DNA of 64,000 bases, taken from the NCBI RefSeq assembly GCF_000426525.1, contig NZ_KE384533.1, positions 970,562 through 1,034,561 of the forward strand, read 5' to 3'. The notes below the pieces were generated by a model. It saw only the letters and a list, made by a program, of their open reading frames with translations, did not search any database and was not told the origin of the DNA. Origin of the DNA: Nocardioides alkalitolerans DSM 16699. GTDB taxonomy: Bacteria > Actinomycetota > Actinomycetes > Propionibacteriales > Nocardioidaceae. Positions 34,197-42,475 of this stretch are shown here, piece after piece. How positions within the stretch are numbered: the stretch's first letter is position 1; every line of letters starts with the position of its first letter. Both the position numbers and the translations under genes were made by a program.

Positions 34197-35093
34197 GTGA
34201 TCTCGAACATCCCGCCGGCGCCCGCGATCGACGGGACGACCCACCTGCACTCGGGCAAGGTGCGCGACCTCTACCGCATCGACGCCGGCGAGCACGCCGG
34301 CCGCCTGCTGATGGTGGCGAGCGACCGGATCTCGGCCTACGACTTCGTGCTCGCCTCGACGATCCCCGACAAGGGCGAGATCCTCACCCGGATGTCGCTG
34401 TGGTGGTTCGAGCAGCTGTCGTCGCTCGTGCCCCACCACGTGGTGTCCACCGACGTGCCCGCCGAGGTCGCCGGCCGCGCCGTGGTCTGCGAGAGCCTCG
34501 AGATGTTCCCCGTCGAGTGCGTGGCCCGCGGCTACCTCACCGGCTCGGGCCTCGTCGACTACCGCGCGAGCGGCGAGGTCTGCGGCATCCCGCTCGCCCC
34601 CGGGCTGGAGGACGGCTCGCGCCTGCCCGCGCCGATCTTCACCCCCGCGACGAAGGCCGAGCTCGGCGACCACGACGAGAACGTCTCGTACGACGCCGTG
34701 GTCGCGACCGTGGGCGACGAGGACGCCGCCGCGCTGCGCGACCTCACGCTCCGCGTCTACGCCCGCGCGGAGGAGCTCGCCCGCGAGCGGGGCATCCTGC
34801 TGGCGGACACCAAGCTGGAGTTCGGCCGCCGGGCCGGCGGGTCGACGATCGTGCTCGCCGACGAGGTGCTCACCCCGGACTCCTCGCGCTACTGGCCCGC
34901 CGACGCCTGGCGGCCCGGGCGCACGCAGCCGTCGTACGACAAGCAGATCGTGCGCAACTGGCTCACGTCAGAGGCCTCGGGCTGGGACCGGAGCTCGGGC
35001 GAGGAGCCCCCGGCGCTGCCCGCCGAGGTCGTCGAGGAGACCCGCACGAAGTACGTCGAGGCCTACGAGCGCCTCACCGGCGAGCGGTTCTGA
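34197..35093 (+). CDS. purC: Phosphoribosylaminoimidazole-succinocarboxamide synthase
   Basis: A 298-residue ATP-dependent SAICAR synthetase. Conserved blocks are SGKVRDLYRI (residues 19-28), MVASDRISAYDFVL, FPVECVARGYLTGSG, FTPATKAELGDHDENVS, ILLADTKLEFGR and DSSRYWPADAW. The substrate made here is cleaved by PurB. The start GTG 34197 is chosen over GTG 34188 from the TAGGGT position. The gene follows the ABM-domain gene almost without a gap, but its own promoter lies in that gene's end. Confidence 0.96.
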   Translation: MISNIPPAPAIDGTTHLHSGKVRDLYRIDAGEHAGRLLMVASDRISAYDFVLASTIPDKGEILTRMSLWWFEQLSSLVPHHVVSTDVPAEVAGRAVVCESLEMFPVECVARGYLTGSGLVDYRASGEVCGIPLAPGLEDGSRLPAPIFTPATKAELGDHDENVSYDAVVATVGDEDAAALRDLTLRVYARAEELARERGILLADTKLEFGRRAGGSTIVLADEVLTPDSSRYWPADAWRPGRTQPSYDKQIVRNWLTSEASGWDRSSGEEPPALPAEVVEETRTKYVEAYERLTGERF

Positions 35094-35150
35094 GCGTCCT
35101 CGACGGCCGGGCCCAGGGCGGGCTCAGGGCGTGCCGGGCAGGATGAGCGC

Positions 35151-35579
35151 ATGAGCGTCGAGGTCGAGTTCGCAGCACCGCCGTCCGTCGTCCACGCCTA
35201 CCTGGCCGACCCGGCGAACCGTCCCGCCTGGCAGTCGAGCCTCAAGCGGGTCGACGACGTCGTGGAACGCGGCGGGCGCCCCGGCGGCCTCGGCTCCACG
35301 TGGACCGACGTCACGAAGCCCGGGGTGAAGCCGCGCATGGAGGTCACCGTCGACGAGCCCCCGGCCCGCTGGGCCGAGCGCGGCACGTGGGGCCCGATCT
35401 CCGCCACGCTCCGGCTCGACCTCGAGGCCCACGGCGCCGGCACGCGCGTGCGGGTCGCCGTCGACATGGACTTCCCGGTCTGGATGCTGCCGTTGCGGCT
35501 GACGCTGCCGCGTCTCGCGCCGTACGCGGTGCGTGCCGACCTGCGCCACGCGTCGAAGATCCTGGGCGCGGGCCGCTAG
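35151..35579 (+). CDS. SRPBCC (START-like/polyketide cyclase) family protein
   Basis: A 142-residue protein beginning MSVEVEFAAPPSVVHAYLADPANRPAWQSSLKRVDDVV, typical of the SRPBCC ligand-binding fold (a beta-strand, then the FLADP-xx-W helix). The end is more hydrophobic (FPVWMLPLRLTLPRLAPYAV). Family members bind hydrophobic ligands; none can be assigned. CAGGAT at 35139-35144 is six bases before the ATG, a leaderless arrangement. It is flanked by purC and an acyl-CoA ligase. Confidence 0.82.
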   Translation: MSVEVEFAAPPSVVHAYLADPANRPAWQSSLKRVDDVVERGGRPGGLGSTWTDVTKPGVKPRMEVTVDEPPARWAERGTWGPISATLRLDLEAHGAGTRVRVAVDMDFPVWMLPLRLTLPRLAPYAVRADLRHASKILGAGR

Positions 35580-35639
35580 CGGGACCCCCGCGGGGATCGA
35601 CCGGTGACGCGGCTCACTACCTCCCAGTAGGTTGAGTCC

Positions 35640-37199
35640 ATGACGAACCTCTCATCGTTCCTCGAGGGCTCCGCGGAGCGCTACCCGACCCGTGACGCGA
35701 TCGTCCTCGGAGACACGCGCCTGAACTACGCCCAGGTGAACGGCGCGGCCAACCAGGTCGCGAACCTGCTGGTCGAGAGCGGCATCGGGCCCGGCGACAA
35801 GGTCGCGCTGACCTGCCCGAACCTGCCGTACTTCTCGATCGTCTACTACGGCATCCTCAAGGCCGGGGCGACCGTCGTGCCGCTCAACGTGCTGCTGAAG
35901 AGCCGCGAGATCGCCTACCACCTGGCCGACTCCGAGGCGAAGGCCTACTTCTGCTTCCAGGGCACCCCCGAGCTGCCGATGGCGGCCGAGGGCCACCAGG
36001 GCTTCGAGCAGACCGACGGCTGCGAGACCTTCTTCGTGATCACGGCCGACCCGGCCGCGGAGTCGCCCATCGAGGGCACCACGACGCTGGGCCAGGGGCT
36101 GGCCGGCAAGGCGCCGACGTTCGAGAGCCACGCGGCCGACGACGACGACACCGCCGTCATCCTCTACACCTCGGGCACGACGGGCCAGCCGAAGGGTGCC
36201 GAGCTGCGCCACTCCAACATGATCTCGAACGCCCTGGTCAGCGACCGGCTCTTCGGCGCGAACGCCGAGAACCCGGACACCTACCTCTGCGTCCTGCCGC
36301 TGTTCCACTCGTTCGGCCAGACCGTCATCCAGAACGGCGCCTTCGCCTTCGGCGGCACCGTCGTGATGCTGCCGCGCTTCGAGGCGGGTCCGGCGCTCGG
36401 GCTCATGCTCAAGGAGGGCGTCACCTTCTTCGGCGGCGTGCCGACGATGTACTGGGGCCTGCTCGGCGCGCTCGACGACTCGGTCGACGTCGCCACCATC
36501 GCGAAGAACCTGCGGGCCTCGGTGGCCGGCGGCTCGGCGCTCCCGGTCGAGGTGCACAAGTCGTTCAAGGAGCGCTTCGGCGTGACGATCCTGGAGGGCT
36601 ACGGCCTCTCCGAGACGTCGCCGGTGGCGTCGTTCTCCGTGTACGGCGAGGAGCCCCGCGTCGGCTCGATCGGCGTGCCCATCCCCGAGGTCGAGATGAA
36701 GCTGATCGACGGCGACTGGAACGAGGTGGACCGCTCGGAGAACCCTGACGCCGTCGGCGAGATCGCCATCAAGGGCCCGAACGTGATGAAGGGCTACTTC
36801 AACCGCCCCGACGCCACCGCCGACGCGATCCGCGACGGCTGGTTCCGCTCCGGCGACCTGGCCCGCAAGGACGAGGACGGCTTCTACTACATCGTCGACC
36901 GCGCCAAGGACATGATCATCCGCGGCGGCTTCAACGTGTACCCCCGCGAGATCGAGGAGGTGCTGCTGAGCCACCCGGACGTCTCCCTGGCCGCGGTGAT
37001 CGGCGTGCCGAACGAGTCGCACGGCGAGGAGATCAAGGCGTACGTCATCCTCGAGAAGGGTGCGTCCGTGACGTCGGAGGAGCTCGTCGCCTGGGGCAAG
37101 GAGCAGTTCGCGGCGTACAAGTACCCGCGCGTGGTCGAGATCGTCCCGACCCTGCCGATGACGGCCACCGGCAAGATCCTCAAGCGCGAGCTCGGCTGA
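35640..37199 (+). CDS. Long-chain fatty acid--CoA ligase (AMP-binding family)
   Basis: A 519-residue adenylate-forming enzyme. It has the AMP/phosphate loop VILYTSGTTGQPKGAEL (about residues 176-192), the A5 motif EGYGLSETSPV, the hinge DRAKDMIIRGGFNVYPREIEE, and the catalytic Lys in ATGKILKREL at the C-terminus. It activates a carboxylic acid to its CoA thioester, most likely a medium or long-chain fatty acid; an aromatic substrate cannot be excluded. TAGGTT at 35628-35633 lies six bases before the ATG. A strong hairpin follows the stop. Confidence 0.9.
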   Translation: MTNLSSFLEGSAERYPTRDAIVLGDTRLNYAQVNGAANQVANLLVESGIGPGDKVALTCPNLPYFSIVYYGILKAGATVVPLNVLLKSREIAYHLADSEAKAYFCFQGTPELPMAAEGHQGFEQTDGCETFFVITADPAAESPIEGTTTLGQGLAGKAPTFESHAADDDDTAVILYTSGTTGQPKGAELRHSNMISNALVSDRLFGANAENPDTYLCVLPLFHSFGQTVIQNGAFAFGGTVVMLPRFEAGPALGLMLKEGVTFFGGVPTMYWGLLGALDDSVDVATIAKNLRASVAGGSALPVEVHKSFKERFGVTILEGYGLSETSPVASFSVYGEEPRVGSIGVPIPEVEMKLIDGDWNEVDRSENPDAVGEIAIKGPNVMKGYFNRPDATADAIRDGWFRSGDLARKDEDGFYYIVDRAKDMIIRGGFNVYPREIEEVLLSHPDVSLAAVIGVPNESHGEEIKAYVILEKGASVTSEELVAWGKEQFAAYKYPRVVEIVPTLPMTATGKILKRELG

Positions 37200-37224
37200 G
37201 CCTGCGCGGCCGCCGCCACGTCGT

Positions 37225-37265
37225 ACGACGCCCGTCCCGCCCCGAGGGGGTGGGGCGGGCGTCGT
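37225..37265. terminator. Long hairpin between convergent ligase and YflT-like genes
   Basis: A 19-bp stem (37225-37243 with 37247-37265, two G-T wobbles) with a 3-nt loop in the convergent spacer. Probably bidirectional. Confidence 0.75.
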
Positions 37266-37271
37266 CGTGCG

Positions 37272-37778
37272 TCAGGCGAAGGGGTTCGGCGTCGCGCCCG
37301 GCAGCTCGGCGAGCAGCTGGCGGGCCCGGTCGGCGTGCTTGTGCTCGACGAGCACCTCGTAGCGGGTGGCGACGACGCTGCTCACGGAGCTGAAGTCGCG
37401 GCGGCCGCCGGTCGCGGCGTACCCGAGCACCGCCCACACGACGCTGAACGCGACGGCCAGCAGCACCGTCGACAGCAGCATCGGCAGGATCTCGTTGTCG
37501 ACGAAGAACGTGAAGATGAGGCCGACGAAGAGGCCGAGCCAGACGCCCGAGACGGCGCCGGCGGCGGCGACCTTGGGGTAGGTGAGGCGGCCGGTGATGC
37601 GCTCGACCTGCTTGAGGTCGGTGCCGACGATCATGCAGTTCTGGACCGGGAACTCGCGGTCGGAGAGGAAGTCGACGGTGCGCTGCGCGGCGGCGTACTC
37701 GTCGTACGTCGCCAGCGACTGCGGGAACTCGAGCGCCAGGAGGCGCGAGGCGGCGGGGGGAACGCGGGATGAGGACAT
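37272..37778 (-). CDS. General stress protein 17M/YflT-like membrane protein
   Basis: A 168-residue protein. The N-terminal YflT-like domain (PQSLATYDEYAAAQRTVDFLSDREFPVQNCMIVGTDLKQVERITGRLT) is followed by two membrane helices (about residues 72-95 and 98-120). A C-terminal strand segment (TRYEVLVEHKHADRARQLLAELPG) follows. The family is stress-induced in Bacillus; its role is unclear. CACACT lies six bases before the ATG at 37778. It ends six bases after the shared terminator hairpin. Confidence 0.82.
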   Translation of the reverse strand: MSSSRVPPAASRLLALEFPQSLATYDEYAAAQRTVDFLSDREFPVQNCMIVGTDLKQVERITGRLTYPKVAAAGAVSGVWLGLFVGLIFTFFVDNEILPMLLSTVLLAVAFSVVWAVLGYAATGGRRDFSSVSSVVATRYEVLVEHKHADRARQLLAELPGATPNPFA

Positions 37779-37794
37779 GCCCCCAGTGTGCCGG

Positions 37795-39729
37795 TCAGGG
37801 CAGCGCGCGCAGCGTGTCGGCGACGAGGCGGGCGAAGACGACGCCGCCCTCGTCGCCGGGATGGATGCCGTCGGAGGCGAAGTCCGGGACGTACGCCGAG
37901 GCGCGGTCCCAGCGGGCGAGGCCGACGGCGGGGTGGGCCTCGGCGTAGGCGAGCAGGTCGCGGTTCACGCCGCCCATCCAGTCGCGGTCGCCGTGGGCGG
38001 TCACGAGCACGAGGCGGGTGTCGGGTCCGGCGGCGTCGACGAGCCGGTCGAGCGTCGCCGGGTCGAAGGCGCCGTTCGTGCCGAGGGCGACCACGAGGTA
38101 GGGCCGCAGGCTGCCCTCCGCGCGGAAGCCGTCGACGAGCGCCGGGGCCTCGTCCATCTGGCGGCCCACCTCGGCGCTCACGGCGACGCCGGGCAGCTCG
38201 GCGAGCAGGCCCGTCGCGGAGGCCAGCGTCACGGAGTCGCCGAGCACGATCGTCCGGGCGCCGATCTCGGCCGGCCCGGCGTCGGCGAGCGGGGCGGGCG
38301 TCGGGGGTGCGTCCTGCGCGTCGGGGTCGAGCGGGGCCGGGGCGGAGCCGTCCGCGGCCGCCTGACCGGCCAGCACGAGGGACTCCACCTCCCCGCGGTC
38401 GGGAGCGGCCCGGAGGCCGGAGCCCGCGGCGACCACGAGGGTGAGCGTCGCGAGGACGAGGAGGGGGCCGCGGACGGCCGTGTCGCGCCGTACGGCGGCC
38501 CGCAGACGGCGAGCCGCACCGCGGAAGCCGTGCCGCAGCACCGGCTGCTCGACGTAGCGCCAGCTCAGCGCCGCCGCGAGCAGGGTGAGGTAGACCGTGA
38601 GGGCCCCGCGCAGGTGGGGCGACGCCGCCGGGAAGGCCGCGTCGAGCAGCACCAGCACCGGCCAGTGCCACAGGTAGATCGCGTAGCTGCGCACGCCCAC
38701 CCAGACGACGACGGGCTGGGCGAGCAGCCGGCGCACGGGTCCGCCGGGGCGCACGAGGAGGCTGACGAGCAGCAGGGCGGTGGCGGCGCAGACGCCCGCG
38801 ATGCCGCCGCGGTAGGTCAGCGTCAGGTCGTCGGCGAGCCGCGCCATGGCCACGACGACGACCGCGGTCGCGGCGATCGGCAGCACCCGCGACCGGGCGC
38901 ACCGCTGCACGAGCGCGAGGCCGGTGTGCGACGGCGGGGTCGCGAGCAGGGGTACGGCGAGCGCGGCCGCCGCACCGAGCAGCAGGCCGAAGCCGTGGGT
39001 GTCGGTGCCGAAGTAGAGCCGGCTCGGGTCGTCGCCGGGGGTGAAGAGCCACGCCATCGCGCCGGCGCTGGCGAGCGCCCCGAGGGCGACCACGACCACG
39101 CGGGTGCGGGGACGCCGTACGACGGCGAGCAGCGCGACCAGCAGCAGCGGCCACACCAGGTAGAACTGCTCCTCCACCGCCAGCGACCAGAGGTGCTGCA
39201 GGAGGGGCGGCTGGGCCTCGTCGAAGTACGAGACGTCCGAGCCCGCCTGGTACCAGTTGCCGGTGAAGGTGAGGGCGGCGAGCAGCTGCTCCCGCAGTCG
39301 CACGGTGACGGCGTCGCCGACCACCGCGGCCAGCGCGGCGGTGGTGAGCAGCAGGGCGGCCAGGGCGGGCAGCAGCCGCTGCGCGCGTCGTACCCAGAAC
39401 CGGCCGAGACGGGGACGGCCGTCTGCCCGGCGCACGTGCACCAGGCTCGCGGTGATGACGAAGCCGCTGATGACGAAGAAGACGTCGACGCCGAGGTAGC
39501 CGCCCGGGAGGGCGGCGGGCCAGGCGTGGTAGACGACGACCGCCGCGACCGCGAGCGCGCGCAGGCCGTCGACGGCCCGGACCCGGCGCGGGGGAGCGGT
39601 GCCCGGGGGCAGCGGGGCGGTGTGCGGATCCTTCGACCGGGGCGCCTCGGGACCGGGGTCCGGCAACTGCGGCGGCGCGACCTGGGGGGTCGGCCGGGAG
39701 GGCAGGAGGGCGGTGGGAGGAGGGGTCAT
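37795..39729 (-). CDS. OafA/OatA-type membrane acyltransferase with SGNH domain
   Basis: A 644-residue protein. A Pro-rich cytosolic N-terminus (about 50 residues) leads into an acyltransferase-3 domain of about 10 membrane helices (VRAVDGLRALAVAAVVVYHAWP; GYLGVDVFFVISGFVITASL; HLWSLAVEEQFYLVWPLLL). An extracytoplasmic SGNH hydrolase-like domain (about residues 435-644) follows, with catalytic Ser in VLGDSVTLAS and the Asp/His pair in SDGIHPGDEGG. Such enzymes O-acylate cell-surface glycans or peptidoglycan. The ATG at 39729 lacks an obvious ribosome-binding site, so the start is less certain. Confidence 0.87.
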   Translation of the reverse strand: MTPPPTALLPSRPTPQVAPPQLPDPGPEAPRSKDPHTAPLPPGTAPPRRVRAVDGLRALAVAAVVVYHAWPAALPGGYLGVDVFFVISGFVITASLVHVRRADGRPRLGRFWVRRAQRLLPALAALLLTTAALAAVVGDAVTVRLREQLLAALTFTGNWYQAGSDVSYFDEAQPPLLQHLWSLAVEEQFYLVWPLLLVALLAVVRRPRTRVVVVALGALASAGAMAWLFTPGDDPSRLYFGTDTHGFGLLLGAAAALAVPLLATPPSHTGLALVQRCARSRVLPIAATAVVVVAMARLADDLTLTYRGGIAGVCAATALLLVSLLVRPGGPVRRLLAQPVVVWVGVRSYAIYLWHWPVLVLLDAAFPAASPHLRGALTVYLTLLAAALSWRYVEQPVLRHGFRGAARRLRAAVRRDTAVRGPLLVLATLTLVVAAGSGLRAAPDRGEVESLVLAGQAAADGSAPAPLDPDAQDAPPTPAPLADAGPAEIGARTIVLGDSVTLASATGLLAELPGVAVSAEVGRQMDEAPALVDGFRAEGSLRPYLVVALGTNGAFDPATLDRLVDAAGPDTRLVLVTAHGDRDWMGGVNRDLLAYAEAHPAVGLARWDRASAYVPDFASDGIHPGDEGGVVFARLVADTLRALP

Positions 39730-39840
39730 GAAGCGTTTCGGCACCTGGTCGTCGGGGATCTGGAGACCTGACCCACCTTCGCACAGCTCGCGGGCGACGG
39801 GCCCCGACGGACGGGGGCGTGTCCGCGTCGTGGACCGTCC

Positions 39841-39846
39841 TAGAAT
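39841..39846 (+). promoter_or_regulatory. -10 (TAGAAT) of the purSQ operon
   Basis: TAGAAT lies 57 bp before purS, implying a leader of about 50 nt that carries the GAGGAG ribosome-binding site. Confidence 0.55.
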
Positions 39847-39903
39847 GCTCCGCAGAACCCGCGGGCACCCACCCCGGGAACCCCTGAACCGAGGAGCAGC
39901 ACC

Positions 39904-40155
39904 GTGGCCCGTGTGGTCGTCGACGTCATGCCGAAGCCCGAGATCCTGGACCCCCAGGGCAAGGCCGTCCAGGGGGCGCTGCCGCGCCTCGGCTTCACCG
40001 GTATCAGCGACGTGCGCCAGGGCAAGCGCTTCGAGCTGGAGGTGGAGGGCGACGTCACCGACGAGGTGCTCGCCGACGTCCACCGCGCCGCCGAGACGCT
40101 GCTCTCCAACCCCGTGATCGAGAACTTCACCGTGCGCGTCGAGGCCGGCGCGTGA
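39904..40155 (+). CDS. purS: Phosphoribosylformylglycinamidine synthase subunit PurS
   Basis: An 83-residue small subunit that links PurL and PurQ in the three-part FGAM synthase. It has the family start VVVDVMPKPEILDPQGKAVQGAL, then SDVRQGKRFELEVEG and ETLLSNPVIENFTVRVE. The start is a GTG with GAGGAG upstream. Its last bases overlap purQ (GTGA). The large subunit purL starts at 63636, not here. Confidence 0.96.
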   Translation: MARVVVDVMPKPEILDPQGKAVQGALPRLGFTGISDVRQGKRFELEVEGDVTDEVLADVHRAAETLLSNPVIENFTVRVEAGA

Positions 40156-40838
40156 AGGTCGGGGTCGTCACCTTCCCGGGCTCGCTCGACGACGTCGACG
40201 CCCAGCGCGCCGTCCGCATCGGCGGCAACGAGGCGGTCGCGCTGTGGCACGGCGACGCGGACCTCCAGGGGGTCGACGCGGTCGTCCTGCCGGGCGGCTT
40301 CTCGTACGGCGACTACCTGCGCTGCGGCGCCATCTCGCGCTTCTCGCCCGTGATGGGCGAGGTCGTCGCGGCGGCCGGGGCCGGCCTGCCCGTGCTCGGC
40401 ATCTGCAACGGGTTCCAGATCCTCTGCGAGTCCCACCTGCTGCCCGGCGCGCTCATCCGCAACGACCACCGCAAGTTCGCCTGCCGCGACCAGCGCCTGC
40501 GCATCGAGGACACGACGACCGCGTGGACGTCGTCGTACGTCGCCGGCAGCGAGGTCACCGTGGTGCTGAAGAACGGCGAGGGCGCCTTCGTCGCCGACGA
40601 GGCCACGCTCGACCAGATCGAGGCCGAGGGCCGCGTCGTCGCGCGCTACCTCGGCGGCAACCCGAACGGCTCGCTGCGCGACATCGCCGGCGTGCGCAAC
40701 GAGGCGGGCAACGTCGTGGGGCTCATGCCGCACCCCGAGCACGCCGTCGAGACCCTCACGGGCCCCGGCACCGACGGGCTGGGTTTCTTCACGAGCCTCG
40801 CCGTGTGGGCCGGCGTCGCGGAGCGCACCTTCGCCTGA
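40152..40838 (+). CDS. purQ: Phosphoribosylformylglycinamidine synthase subunit PurQ (glutaminase)
   Basis: A 228-residue class I glutamine amidotransferase giving ammonia to PurL. The nucleophile Cys is in GICNGFQIL (about residue 86), and the His/Glu pair is in MPHPEHAVE near residue 197. GGFSYGDYLRCGA is the conserved oxyanion region. The GTG start overlaps the purS stop by 4 nt, so the two are made together. The following gene is a DUF3817 protein, not purL. Confidence 0.96.
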   Translation: MKVGVVTFPGSLDDVDAQRAVRIGGNEAVALWHGDADLQGVDAVVLPGGFSYGDYLRCGAISRFSPVMGEVVAAAGAGLPVLGICNGFQILCESHLLPGALIRNDHRKFACRDQRLRIEDTTTAWTSSYVAGSEVTVVLKNGEGAFVADEATLDQIEAEGRVVARYLGGNPNGSLRDIAGVRNEAGNVVGLMPHPEHAVETLTGPGTDGLGFFTSLAVWAGVAERTFA

Positions 40839-40996
40839 GGGGTGGGCGTCGCCCGAGGGCCGGACCGGCGGTTCACGACGCTGGGAGGGCCCGGCGACGA
40901 GTGTGGCGGACGGATGCGGCTGAGGAGGCTCGGCGCCTGCGTGCGTCCGCCACGGTCGAGCGGCCGCCGCACGGTCGGCCGCCGAAGGATTCCTGA

Positions 40997-41019
40997 CCTA
41001 CGACGCTTCGTCGTAGGAT
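40997..41019 (+). promoter_or_regulatory. Palindrome overlapping the promoter of the DUF3817 gene
   Basis: CCTACGACG (40997-41005) and CGTCGTAGG (41009-41017) form a perfect 9-bp inverted repeat with a 3-bp centre. The right arm overlaps TAGGAT (41014-41019), the probable -10, whose end is seven bases from the ATG. A repressor site is likely. Confidence 0.6.
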
Positions 41020-41026
41020 GCGGGGC

Positions 41027-41473
41027 ATGTCGCCCCGTCGCCTGTTCCGGATCGTCGCCGTCACCGAGGCCTGCACCTGGGCCCTGCTGCTGTTCGGGAT
41101 GTTCCTCAAGTACGTGACCGAGACGACCGACGCCGTCGTCAGCGTCGGCGGCATGATCCACGGGGTGGCGTTCATCGCCTACGTGCTCACCACGATCGTC
41201 GTCGCGATCGACGCCCGGTGGACGCTCGGTCGCACCGTGATCGGCATCCTGGCCTCGATCCCGCCGTTCTTCACCGTCTGGTTCGACCTCGCGATGGAGA
41301 AGAAGGGCGCGCTCGCCGACACCTGGCGTCTCGCCGCCGGTCCGGGCGAGGGCGCGCTCGACAAGCCCGTCTCCTGGCTCGTGCGCAAGCCGCTCCAGGG
41401 TCTGGCCGCCGGCGTCGTCGCCGTCGCGGTGCTGACGGGCGTCGCGCTCGTCGTCGGCCCGCCCGTCGGCTGA
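41027..41473 (+). CDS. DUF3817 family membrane protein
   Basis: A 148-residue protein with three or four hydrophobic helices (AVTEACTWALLLFGMFLKY; GGMIHGVAFIAYVLTTIVVAI; TVIGILASIPPFFTVWF; and near the C-terminus GLAAGVVAVAVLTGVALVV). The segment RIVAVTEACTW...HGVAFIAY is typical of DUF3817. Function unknown. ATG 41027 is preferred over ATG 41018 because of the -10 spacing. Confidence 0.82.
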   Translation: MSPRRLFRIVAVTEACTWALLLFGMFLKYVTETTDAVVSVGGMIHGVAFIAYVLTTIVVAIDARWTLGRTVIGILASIPPFFTVWFDLAMEKKGALADTWRLAAGPGEGALDKPVSWLVRKPLQGLAAGVVAVAVLTGVALVVGPPVG

Positions 41474-41776
41474 CCGCGCCCCCGCCGCACCTCGCCGCCG
41501 TACCCCGGCCGCCGGTCTCAGCCGGCGCTCAGCGCTCGCTCAGCCGACCGCGTCATGCTCGGTCGGCATGAGCGCCCCGCCCCCCGACCCAGCGCAGCCC
41601 GACGAGGGTGACGCCTCGGCGTCCGACCCTCCGTCCCGTACGGCGGGGCAGCCGCGGCGCCGACGTCGCACGGTGCTCGTGACCTCCCGGTGGGCCGCCT
41701 CGGCGGCCGTCATCGCCGCGATGTCGGTGGGCGGTGGCAGCCTCTCCGACCATGACGACGACGCCGACGGCGACGC
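41474..41776. other. Stretch with only a weak ORF between the DUF3817 and pcaJ-like genes
   Basis: Apart from the doubtful ORF at 41568 there is no recognisable gene. No hairpin terminator or repeat of note was found. Confidence 0.5.
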
Positions 41777-41912
41777 TCAGAGCGGACGCAGCTCGACGTC
41801 CATGCGCGCCGACAGCTCGTCGACGCTCGCGCCGTACGTCTCCAGCACCGACACGACCCCCGGGTCGCCCTCGGCGGAGGAGCCCACCGCGAACACCCCG
41901 AAGTCGGTGTAG
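41568..41912 (+). CDS. Doubtful hypothetical protein overlapping pcaJ on the other strand
   Basis: A 114-residue frame: Pro/Asp-rich start, basic stretch RRRRRTVLVTSRW, one hydrophobic segment (AASAAVIAAMSVGG), then an Asp/Ser/Thr-rich tail. The last ~136 bases lie antisense to the 3' end of the CoA-transferase gene, and that part looks like a shadow. CATGCT lies eight bases before the ATG, weak support for the start. It could be a remnant cut by the arrival of the catabolic genes. Confidence 0.3.
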   Translation: MSAPPPDPAQPDEGDASASDPPSRTAGQPRRRRRTVLVTSRWAASAAVIAAMSVGGGSLSDHDDDADGDAQSGRSSTSMRADSSSTLAPYVSSTDTTPGSPSAEEPTANTPKSV

Positions 41913-42475
41913 ACCCGGCTCACGCAGCCCACCCCGGTGAGGGGGTAGGTGCACGCGGGCACGAGCTTCGACGAGCCGTCCTTCGCGAAGAGCGTCATCA
42001 TCACGAGCACGTCCTTGGCGCCGATGGCGAGGTCCATCGCGCCGCCGACGGCCGGGATCGCGTCGGGCGCGCCGGTGTGCCAGTTGGCCAGATCGCCGGA
42101 GGCCGCCACCTGGTAGGCGCCGAGCACGCAGACGTCGAGGTGGCCGCCGCGCATCATGGCGAACGAGTCGGCGTGGTGGAAGTACGCCGCGCCCGGCAGC
42201 TCCGTGACGGGCACCTTGCCGGCGTTGGTGAGGTCGGGGTCGATGTCGTCGCCGGTGGCGGCCGGGCCCATGTTGAGCATGCCGTTCTCGGTGTGGAGCA
42301 CGACGCCGGAGCCCTGCGGCAGGTGGTCGGCCACCAGGGTCGGCTGGCCGATGCCGAGGTTCACGTAGGCGCCGGCGGGGATGTCGCGCGCGATCACCGC
42401 GGCGAGCTCGTGCTTGTCGAGCGGACCGCGGTCGGTGTGCTCGGTGGTAGTGGTGGGTACGGCGAGCGCGCTCAC
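41777..42475 (-). CDS. pcaJ: 3-oxoadipate CoA-transferase subunit B
   Basis: A 232-residue beta subunit of succinyl-CoA:3-oxoacid CoA-transferase. The catalytic Glu63 lies in TENGMLNMGP. Other family blocks are YVNLGIGQPTLVADHL and GGHLDVCVLGAYQVAASGDLANW. With the alpha subunit it converts 3-oxoadipate to its CoA thioester. The gene context (PcaF, PCA pathway) supports 3-oxoadipate over acetoacetate as the substrate. The GTG start overlaps the pcaI stop by 4 nt. Confidence 0.9.
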   Translation of the reverse strand: MSALAVPTTTTEHTDRGPLDKHELAAVIARDIPAGAYVNLGIGQPTLVADHLPQGSGVVLHTENGMLNMGPAATGDDIDPDLTNAGKVPVTELPGAAYFHHADSFAMMRGGHLDVCVLGAYQVAASGDLANWHTGAPDAIPAVGGAMDLAIGAKDVLVMMTLFAKDGSSKLVPACTYPLTGVGCVSRVYTDFGVFAVGSSAEGDPGVVSVLETYGASVDELSARMDVELRPL

